From positions 1 through 12,812 of the forward strand of contig CAZNTU010000160.1 in assembly GCA_964575975.1 (NCBI GenBank): 12,812 nucleotides of DNA. The letters are read 5' to 3'. This DNA is from G963674505 sp964575975. Its GTDB lineage: Bacteria; Desulfobacterota; Desulfobacteria; Desulfobacterales; SKZT01. The notes under the pieces are model-generated. The model had not been told where the DNA came from and made no database searches. It saw only the letters and a program-made list of their open reading frames with translations. This document shows, piece by piece, positions 7,248 to 12,812 of this stretch. How positions within the stretch are numbered: position 1 is the first letter of the stretch; each line of letters starts with the position of its first letter. The position numbers and the translations under genes are program-made.

Positions 7248-8454
7248 ATTCGAAGGAAAGCAGAAAATCCTCCATGCGAAAATGCTCGATCCCGCGGAAG
7301 GCGCTTCCTGTCAGTTCGTCCATGGAAACCACCATCTTCGGCCAATTGTCGGGGACGGCCAGGAGATTTCCGAATTCGCGCTCCCTCGTCCTTTCGTCGG
7401 CCAGCAAGTACGCGACCTGCACGTAGAGAAGCTCTCCGTTTTTTTCGCACACGAAATCGATTTCCTTGTCCTTCAACTGCCCGACTTTCACGTCGTAGCC
7501 GGCGGTCGTAAGATGCATGAAGACCACGTTTTCCAGCGCCTTGTCTATATCCGACACTTTGAATCCGACCAGGGAGTTTCTGATCCCCAAGTCCTCGAAA
7601 TAGTATTTTTCCCCGATTTCGAAAACCCTTTTGCCCGTCACGTCGTAGCGGCCGGCGCGAAACACCAGAAAAGCGTTCGTCAAATAGGACAAATAATCCA
7701 GAACGAGGTTGTTGGAAACTTTGATTTTTTGGGATTTCAAATATTGGCCGATATTTCTCGCGGTGACGACGCCGCCTACGTTGTCGGCCAGAAATCGCGT
7801 CAGCCTCTGCAAAAAGGACACGTTTCGGATATCGTACCGGGCGACGATATCCTTGAGCAAAATCGCGTCGGAAACGTTTCGGAGGTAATCGAAAACCACC
7901 GCGTCCTCCAACGGCAGATGCCTCAAATACGGAAGGCCTCCGAATTTCACGTAGGCGTCGAAACTGTCCCGTCCGCGTTGCAAATCGTGGAACTGCAGAA
8001 ATTCCTTGTAGGTGAGCCCGAACAACTTTATTTCGACGTACCGCCCCGACAAGAAGGTGGCCAATTCGCCCGACAGGAGTTTCGCGTTGCTTCCCGTCGC
8101 GTAAATATCCGCGTTTCCCCCGGCTTGCAGGCTTCTTAGCGCATGTTCGAACCCCTCGATCTCCTGCAACTCGTCAATGAAAAGATACAACTGGTTTTTC
8201 CGGTCCCATCCGGCGTCGACGTATTCCAGAAGATCCTCCGCCCGCCGAATCGCGGCGAATTCGTGCAACTCCTTGTTTATGTATATCCGACTTCCTTGGG
8301 GGTCCAAATCGGCGATACGGTCCATCAGTTGAAACAGCATATAACTTTTTCCGACCCGCCGCTGTCCGACCAGGATTTTAATGATGTCTTTACGCATATA
8401 CGGCGCGATTCGTTTCAGGTAAAGCGAACGTTGTATGTATTCGGGCGTTGCCAT
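7246..8454 (-). CDS. AAA ATPase, AAA_14 / DUF4143 family
   Basis: A 402-residue P-loop ATPase. Walker A is GQRRVGKS (30-37), Walker B LYLFIDELQ (89-97), and a sensor-like segment ATGSNAKLL (119-127) follows. The middle part has FGGLPYL (171-177) and a winged-helix-like region. The C-terminal DUF4143 part has KDKEIDFVC (329-337) and then LLYVQVAY, the layout of a PD-(D/E)XK fold, but the usual E-x-K is not seen (V-Q-V instead), so nuclease activity is doubtful. The cellular role of this large family is unknown; it is very common in anaerobes and often suspected to be mobile or toxin-like. I chose ATG 8454 because GGGGAGG lies six bases upstream. An ATG at 8496 in frame would translate the palindromic operator and has no ribosome site. 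It precedes csb1 on the same strand. A role in CRISPR defence is not shown. Confidence 0.88.
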   Translation of the reverse strand: MATPEYIQRSLYLKRIAPYMRKDIIKILVGQRRVGKSYMLFQLMDRIADLDPQGSRIYINKELHEFAAIRRAEDLLEYVDAGWDRKNQLYLFIDELQEIEGFEHALRSLQAGGNADIYATGSNAKLLSGELATFLSGRYVEIKLFGLTYKEFLQFHDLQRGRDSFDAYVKFGGLPYLRHLPLEDAVVFDYLRNVSDAILLKDIVARYDIRNVSFLQRLTRFLADNVGGVVTARNIGQYLKSQKIKVSNNLVLDYLSYLTNAFLVFRAGRYDVTGKRVFEIGEKYYFEDLGIRNSLVGFKVSDIDKALENVVFMHLTTAGYDVKVGQLKDKEIDFVCEKNGELLYVQVAYLLADERTREREFGNLLAVPDNWPKMVVSMDELTGSAFRGIEHFRMEDFLLSFE

Positions 8455-8484
8455 GGAAAACCTCCCCGTCTTTCCGGTTCTGTC

Positions 8485-8538
8485 ATTTATAATCAACGGA
8501 TTTTCAATTCATACCGTATCCGTTGATTATAATCAACG
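8485..8538. promoter_or_regulatory. Palindromic operator with extra half-site in a divergent promoter region
   Basis: CGTTGATTATAATCAACG at 8521-8538 is a perfect 18-bp palindrome. A further half-site, ATAATCAACGGA, lies at 8489-8500, and its mirror TCCGTTGATTAT is at 8519-8530, so two operators are about 32 bases apart. The palindrome contains TATAAT readable on both strands. For the ATPase gene, TTGATT, a 17-base gap and TATGAA form a possible -35/-10 pair ending near 8508, about 50 bases before its ATG. The arrangement suggests autorepression of the ATPase gene and perhaps joint control with the winged-helix gene at 8729. Exact promoter boxes remain uncertain. Confidence 0.6.
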
Positions 8539-8728
8539 AAATCGATCGATGGCGGGTCCCGGATGCGAAACGGGTTTGGATTCCGGGTTGTTTCCGGAGA
8601 TTCCGAGCCTACATTCAAGGAATGCGAAGCGGAACGCGCTGAGGACGCGAAAGTTTGCAAAAGGCGATTTTGTCCGTGGTGCGTCGAGAACGGCGGGGCA
8701 TGGGGGCGCTTATGAAAGGAGGCCGACT

Positions 8729-8962
8729 ATGGCGACGGAGCAAGAGCAAAAGATTCTGCAGCTGCTGGCAAAGGAATGGCGGTACGCGGGACCGCCCGGC
8801 ATCATGGACGTCGCGGAGATCGTCGCGGCGGTCGAACTGGCGCCGAGCGAAACCCTGGCGACCCTGAAGGAGCTGTTCAAAAGAGGTCTGGTCGATATGA
8901 ACCGATCGAAGACGAGCGCGTTTCTGACTCCCGAGGGTTTCGATACCGCCGAAACGCGATAG
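8729..8962 (+). CDS. Small winged-helix-like protein
   Basis: A 77-residue soluble protein preceded by a near-perfect ribosome site (AAAGGAGG, six bases before ATG). Its helix pattern fits a compact winged helix: EQKILQLLAKEW as helix 1, IMDVAEIVAAVEL then SETLATLKELFKRGLVD as the helix-turn-helix, and a wing around SAFLTPEGF. The motif LFKRGLVDxN...FLTPEGF recalls MarR- or DprA-type winged helices in which a Leu-Thr-Pro-x-Gly wing ends the domain. It may bind DNA, perhaps the palindrome about 200 bases upstream, but no partner is shown. It is divergent from the ATPase gene and convergent with the L,D-transpeptidase gene, with ten bases between stops. The frame is open further upstream, but the ribosome site fixes this start. 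Confidence 0.72.
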   Translation: MATEQEQKILQLLAKEWRYAGPPGIMDVAEIVAAVELAPSETLATLKELFKRGLVDMNRSKTSAFLTPEGFDTAETR

Positions 8963-8972
8963 CAAAGGGGAA

Positions 8973-9710
8973 TCATTCCGCGTCCGGCGCCAACTTCGAC
9001 AGCTCTCTTCCTATCCGCGCATACAGCTCTTCCGTCCATTCCGGCAGGCCGGAAACGTTCTTCGGAAGCTTGCGGATTCTGAAATCGACGGGGCTGAGGA
9101 CGACCGAGACATTTTCGATTCCCGTTTCCGCGGCAAGGACGAAAAGCTCCTCTGCGGCATCGTCCCCCATGGCCAGGCAACCGATGGAGCAGTTGCCGCC
9201 GTGAATCATGATGTCTCCGCCCAAATCGATTCTTCCGTCCTTTTCCGCCATTTTTCCGTCGAAAGGGTTGGGGTAGTTCACCCGCAAGGACAAGTGATAC
9301 AAGCTGTTCGGATTCAACGACTCTATGCGGTAGATCCCTTCCGGAACCTGACGGTCGCCCTCCCGCAGCTTGGGCCCGATTCTTCCGCTAGCGGCAAGGA
9401 TCGGATATTTCCTCAGCAGTCTCGCTTCGCCATTCCGCGTCGCCCATACCTCGAGGATTTTTTCGTGCTTGAAGCCTGCCAGAACAAGCCCTTGAGGCGG
9501 ATAGGCGAAACCGATCCGTTCGAAGCCCGGCGCCAAACGCTTTCTGGCCGCAACGCCGTACTGCTCGATTCTTTCGGCTACAGTTTTCTTCCCTTTCGCG
9601 ACCTGCACAATACCGGCCGCCGTTCTTTGAAACGCGGCCCTGAAAGGAACCGTGCCTGCAACGGCGACAAGAAGAAGAAAAAGTATTTTCAAACGCGTCG
9701 ACAATGGCAC
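8973..9710 (-). CDS. L,D-transpeptidase catalytic domain protein (YkuD/YafK type)
   Basis: A murein-modifying enzyme, likely exported. The catalytic motif IHGGNCSIGCLAMGD (169-183 from the GTG start) matches the YafK subgroup, with His170 and nucleophile Cys178. Upstream are KYPILAASGRIGPKLREGDRQVPEG and IYRIESLNPNSLYHLSL, typical of the domain. YafK-like members cleave or form bonds between peptidoglycan and anchored proteins; the precise reaction here is unknown. An N-terminal hydrophobic segment (RLKILFLLLVAVAGTV) follows a short basic start, fitting a signal anchor. The start is uncertain: GTG at 9710 or TTG at 9704 put the signal first and have GGGAG or GAGG upstream. An ATG at 9884 would add a 58-residue basic tail containing a perfect palindrome, which I consider unlikely. 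It follows the histidine kinase on the same strand after about 344 bases. Confidence 0.85.
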   Translation of the reverse strand: MPLSTRLKILFLLLVAVAGTVPFRAAFQRTAAGIVQVAKGKKTVAERIEQYGVAARKRLAPGFERIGFAYPPQGLVLAGFKHEKILEVWATRNGEARLLRKYPILAASGRIGPKLREGDRQVPEGIYRIESLNPNSLYHLSLRVNYPNPFDGKMAEKDGRIDLGGDIMIHGGNCSIGCLAMGDDAAEELFVLAAETGIENVSVVLSPVDFRIRKLPKNVSGLPEWTEELYARIGRELSKLAPDAE

Positions 9711-9740
9711 GGCCTCGTCTCCCGAAAGATAATAGAGGTT

Positions 9741-9756
9741 CGCTCCCAAGGGAGCG
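9741..9756 (-). repeat. Short perfect hairpin CGCTCCC-AA/TT-GGGAGCG
   Basis: Seven-base arms (9741-9747 and 9750-9756) surround two bases. It lies about 30 bases upstream of the likely transpeptidase start and 20 bases after the larger palindrome in transcript order. Together they could shape the 5' leader and mask or expose the ribosome site; this is inference only. Confidence 0.45.
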
Positions 9757-9776
9757 GTCGTATTTGCGTCGATCTC

Positions 9777-9804
9777 CTTTCGCCGCCGGGCCCGGCGGCG
9801 AAAG
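9777..9804. repeat. 28-bp perfect palindrome upstream of the L,D-transpeptidase gene
   Basis: Positions 9777-9790 and 9791-9804 are exact reverse complements with no spacer (left arm CTTTCGCCGCCGGG). No T-run follows on either strand, so it is not an intrinsic terminator by the usual rule. It lies about 70 bases upstream of the likely start of the transpeptidase gene. It may be an operator, a cruciform-forming site, or a strong 5' leader hairpin. Confidence 0.75.
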
Positions 9805-10054
9805 TCCAAACGGGTCAACCCGAGAGGGCCGACAAAAAACCGGATATACCAGGCAAAGCGTGGAGCCGCTTCCCGTTGTCGCATGGCAAGAGTCCGAATC
9901 CGCGCCCGGAGACCGCTCGCGACGGGAAGCGAAACCGACCGTTAATTGCCTTTAGGCTCGGGCGATGGCGGCGATGGGAATCCGCTGCCGTCGGTATATG
10001 CGCCCAACGGTGACAGTCTTGTTTCGTTCCGAGGCCCCTATCCGTGCTTACGCC

Positions 10055-12160
10055 TTACCCTTTTCCGTATATCGCCTTCAAAAGCTCGGCCGGGGAAGCG
10101 GTCTTGCTCACGAACGATTCGGCTCCGGCCTCGCGCATGGTCTCGGAAATTTTCTCGTCGGCATGCGTCGACAGTCCGATCACGCGCGTTTGGGGCATCC
10201 CGGCCTTTATGCGCCGGGTCGCCTCGATGCCGTCCATCTCCGGCATGGACACGTCCATCAGGATCACGTCGGGTTCGAGAAGCATGGCTTTTTCCACGGC
10301 TTCCCTTCCGTTTTCCGCCTCTCCCGCGACGGAGATTCCCGGAATAGAGGAAACCAGGCGGACAAGCCCCCGGCGCACTACACTGTGATCGTCCGCGAAG
10401 AGCACCCGCAGTCCGGCCTCCGGTCCGTTCGCGGATTCCGGGAGGCTTCCGGGCGTCGAAACGGCCGGAGAATCCGACCCTCGCGGCTCACGGACTCTCC
10501 AGGAATCCAAGGGCAACTTCAGCGCGAAGCAGCTTCCCCGCCCGGGGGCGCTTTCGATAATAAGGCTTCCCCCGACGTGGTTGGCCCGCTCCTGAATGGT
10601 CAACAGCCCGAATCCTGACTTCTTGTCTTTGGCCTCCGCAAATCCGGGATCGAACCCGCGGCCTTCGTCGGCGACGGAAAGGACGAGATCGCCCCCGGAA
10701 ACGAACAGACGGACTTTCGCGTCGGCGGTTTCGGCGTGCTTGACGACGTTGAAGAGAAGTTCACGGGCGGCCCTGAACAGCAACGCTTTCAGCGAGGCGT
10801 CGAGGTTCTCCGAGAATTCGGTTTCCAGTTCCACGCGAAGCCCGAACCACTCCCGCATCCGTTCGGCCAGCCACCGGAGGGTTTCCGAAAAGCCGAAATG
10901 GCGCAGCACCGGCGGGCTCAGTTCGCTCGCCAGGCGGCGCGATTTTTCTATGCCTTCCTCCAGCATGTCCCTGGCGGTCTCCAGCTCGGAGGCGTCGGAC
11001 GGATTCCTCATGCCGATCTGCAACTGGAGCCGCGCCGCCGCCAGTACCTGCTGCAGGTCGTCGTGCAAGATATGGGCTATCCGGCGCCGCTCGCGTTCTT
11101 CGGCCTCGATCAGCTCCACGGCCAAAGCCTGGAGTTGCTTCGATCTGGCTTCCGCGAGAGCGGTGCGCTCGCTGACCTTTTCCTCCAAGGTTTCGTTCAA
11201 TTCCTCCAAAGCCTCTTGAGCCAATTTCCTTTCCGTAATGTCCTGAACCGTGCCCTGAAAGCCGGAAAAAGTTCCTTTCTCGTCGAACAGGAGTCTTGTT
11301 TCGTTGTGTACCCAAACGATTTTCCCGTCCGAGCGGACGGCGCGGTAGTCGAGGGAAAACGGCTTTTGGTCTTCGGTGGCCTTTCGGACCGTGCCGCGCC
11401 ATCTTTCTATGTCTTCGGGATGCACGAAAGATTTAGCGAATTCGTACGATGGTTGGCTTCGGGGAGCTTTGAATATTTCGTAGACCTGATCGGACCATTC
11501 CACGGAACCCGAGCCGACTTCCCAGAACCAATCGCCGATATTTGCCATTTTCTGAGCGTCTTTTAGTCTTTCCTCGCTGATTCGCAATGCGTCTTCGGCC
11601 TGTTTGCGCTCGGTGATGTCCGCAAAGGTCATCCGGTACCCGCGAATCTCGCCGCCTTCGCCAAGATCCGCCGCGATGTCGGACCGGACCCAAACGGTTT
11701 CGCCTGTTTTCGCCGAAAGCTTAAGTTCGACGCTTTCTTGCCTCTTCGTCTTTTTTATCCGCTTGAGGGTCGCAAAATATTCGCCCTGGCTTTCGGGATC
11801 GATGTACGTTCGGAAAGGCATGCCGTTCCACGCGCCTCTTTCGATCTTTAGAAGCGACGCGCCCGCAAGATTGATCCGCTCGACGAACCCGCGTGGGTTG
11901 ACCGTAACATAACCGCACGGGGCGAATTCGTAGAGTTCTTGGTATCGCCTGTTGAGATCGGTCAGCTCGTTTTGTGCGCGCTTCAATTCCTCGTTCTGAA
12001 TCTCCAACTCCGTCTGGTGAACCGCCAGTTCGTCAATCAGCTCCAAAACGTCCATAGGTTCCAACCGACCGGTTTCGCGGCGCTCCTCCATCATGCCCCT
12101 GGCTTTTTCACGCAGCTCTTGAAAGGGATCCGAACTGTTTTCGCGTTTGTTCGAAACCAT
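10055..12160 (-). CDS. Hybrid histidine kinase: PAS-PAS-HisKA_3-HATPase-REC
   Basis: A 701-residue sensor kinase without membrane segments, so probably cytoplasmic. A coiled coil (about 15-75) leads to two PAS domains (about 75-185 and 195-312), each ending in the PAC signature DITERK (181-186, 308-312). A second coiled coil (313-350) joins the HisKA_3 dimerisation domain, ERERRRIAHILHDDLQQ, with His366 as likely phospho-acceptor. The HATPase domain has Asn471 in RELLFNVVKHA, DEGRGF (498-503) and SGFGLLTIQERA. A Pro/Ser-rich linker (about 555-582) precedes a NarL-type receiver: D590/D591, phospho-acceptor D636 in ILMDVSMPEMDG, S664 and K686. The usual LuxR-type DNA-binding domain is missing, so the output must pass to another protein. 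ATG 12160 has AAGGGTG upstream. No partner regulator lies nearby, and the signal sensed is unknown. Confidence 0.93.
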   Translation of the reverse strand: MVSNKRENSSDPFQELREKARGMMEERRETGRLEPMDVLELIDELAVHQTELEIQNEELKRAQNELTDLNRRYQELYEFAPCGYVTVNPRGFVERINLAGASLLKIERGAWNGMPFRTYIDPESQGEYFATLKRIKKTKRQESVELKLSAKTGETVWVRSDIAADLGEGGEIRGYRMTFADITERKQAEDALRISEERLKDAQKMANIGDWFWEVGSGSVEWSDQVYEIFKAPRSQPSYEFAKSFVHPEDIERWRGTVRKATEDQKPFSLDYRAVRSDGKIVWVHNETRLLFDEKGTFSGFQGTVQDITERKLAQEALEELNETLEEKVSERTALAEARSKQLQALAVELIEAEERERRRIAHILHDDLQQVLAAARLQLQIGMRNPSDASELETARDMLEEGIEKSRRLASELSPPVLRHFGFSETLRWLAERMREWFGLRVELETEFSENLDASLKALLFRAARELLFNVVKHAETADAKVRLFVSGGDLVLSVADEGRGFDPGFAEAKDKKSGFGLLTIQERANHVGGSLIIESAPGRGSCFALKLPLDSWRVREPRGSDSPAVSTPGSLPESANGPEAGLRVLFADDHSVVRRGLVRLVSSIPGISVAGEAENGREAVEKAMLLEPDVILMDVSMPEMDGIEATRRIKAGMPQTRVIGLSTHADEKISETMREAGAESFVSKTASPAELLKAIYGKG

Positions 12161-12812
12161 CGTATCACCCTTGTCCGGTTATATTGACCAGGCGAAAATC
12201 CGGCAAGGGGCTGGTTCTTTCAAGCTTTCCACCGGCCGACGCTCCTTTCGGGATTCTCGTCCCGTTGACTTTCGTTTTCCCGGATATCTTCGTCGTCTTT
12301 GTTTTTCTCGTGACAGGTCCCTCGACTGCCTTGGCGTTAGAGTTTAGATCCGGACCGATGCCTGGTTGCAGATTCGCAAGAAATCGACCGATTCGGGAAA
12401 TCATGGGTACGCATATCGAACCTTCCAAAGTAGAGCCTTGTTTCTGGAAAAAAGTCAACCATTTTTATTCGCGTCGGTACGAGGCATCCACCCGAGAAGA
12501 CCGTCGCGCAATTCGTCAATAAATGCCGATAACGTTTTGCATAGGCAACCGATTTTTTTCTACCGTGAAATGTCGAACCCCTCCCGCTGTCGTCCGACCC
12601 TAAAAGGCCTCGGAAAGAATTAAACATACCGTCGCGCTTGCCGCCTATAATTTCTCGCGACATCGATATTTTTATATCGTTTTGAAGACCTTAACAAGGC
12701 AATAAGGTTGTCGTCAGTACGGGGGGCCAAGGGTAGAGCAGGGAGAGGATAAACGGGGTTTAGGCCACCGGCTTCCACGGTATCGGCCCTTTCGAGCGGC
12801 GTGGCAAAGAGC
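12161..12812. other. Right-edge region without a confident gene
   Basis: Open frames here are short, lack ribosome sites and show no family motif. A 97-codon minus-strand frame (12458-12165, TTG start) ends four bases before the kinase ATG but has low-complexity Lys/Thr-rich sequence and is not supported. A plus-strand TATAAT sits at 12646-12651 without a good -35. A small hairpin, CGATAT-TTTT-ATATCG, lies at 12664-12679 and is followed by four T residues. Beyond 12700 the plus strand becomes GA-rich. Confidence 0.5.
12622..12811 (-). CDS. Possible C-terminal end of a gene running in from the right edge
   Basis: From the right edge a minus-strand frame is open for about 62 codons and ends with TAA at 12622-12624. 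It includes a proline-rich part (LNPVYPLPALPLAPRTDDN) and a basic end (SKRYKNIDVARNYRRQARRYV). I do not recognise the family, and the start lies outside the window. The composition is unlike the kinase and cas proteins, and the frame could equally be a shadow of a structured RNA or repeat. Confidence 0.2.

Larger units (their letters stand above)
9711..10054 (-). other. Long leader between kinase and L,D-transpeptidase genes
   Basis: No convincing gene lies in this stretch. On the minus strand it holds a weak stem-like segment near 9845-9880 followed by six T residues (9834-9839), which may end the kinase transcript. It also holds the 28-bp palindrome at 9777-9804 and a second short hairpin at 9741-9756. 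A basic open frame continuous with the transpeptidase gene runs up to an ATG at 9884, but its arginine-rich sequence looks like translated structured DNA. I compared it loosely with cyclic-di-nucleotide riboswitch patterns and found no full match. Confidence 0.5.

Noticed and set aside
8435..8728. An upstream extension of the winged-helix gene
   Set aside because: It would translate the palindromic operator, and the strong AAAGGAGG before 8729 marks the start.
9711..10054. A cyclic-di-GMP-type riboswitch
   Set aside because: Fragments such as GACGCAAA occur, but the paired helix and the other conserved block are missing.
12165..12458. A 97-codon minus-strand frame ending just before the kinase gene
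   Set aside because: It has a TTG start with no ribosome site, low-complexity composition and no family match. Its position may be coincidental.

Overview
The window is bacterial DNA of moderately high GC content. It has dense operons, strong Shine-Dalgarno sequences and TGA/TAA/TAG all used as stops. A YafK-type L,D-transpeptidase and a PAS/HisKA_3 hybrid kinase suggest a Gram-negative or diderm lineage. The type I-G Cas proteins are of the GSU0053/GSU0054 kind first named in Geobacter, but they move horizontally, so the phylum cannot be fixed from this window.

Left half (about 150-7120, all minus strand): a type I-G (formerly I-U) CRISPR-Cas interference operon transcribed csb1 (Cas7) -> csb2 (Cas5-Cas6 fusion) -> cas3 (helicase, then C-terminal HD nuclease) -> a Cas8-like 'Cas3-extension' subunit. 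Each start overlaps the preceding stop (TAATG, ATGA, ATGA), so the four genes look translationally coupled. The Cas8-like gene is interrupted by one in-frame TGA where the family pattern predicts tryptophan; otherwise its frame is open to a natural-looking C-terminus. Just past it lies a short piece resembling only the C-terminal glycine-rich module of Csb2, which looks like debris of a second csb2 copy. No cas1, cas2, cas4 or CRISPR array is visible. The operon ends in an AT-rich stretch with a 22-bp perfect palindrome and, at the window edge, two 30-bp tandem hairpin repeats.

Middle (7246-8962): a minus-strand AAA ATPase of the AAA_14/DUF4143 type, reading toward the cas operon, and a divergent small winged-helix protein. 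An 18-bp palindrome with an extra half-site lies between them and is a likely operator.

Right half (8973-12160, minus strand): a PAS-PAS-HisKA_3-HATPase kinase carrying its own C-terminal receiver, followed after about 344 bases by a YafK-like L,D-transpeptidase. The intervening leader contains a 28-bp perfect palindrome. The last 650 bases hold no confident gene.

Working together: Csb1 would form the crRNA-binding backbone, Csb2 would process and cap the crRNA, the Cas8-like subunit would help target recognition, and Cas3 would degrade DNA. If the TGA truly terminates translation, interference is probably impaired although the other three genes look intact.
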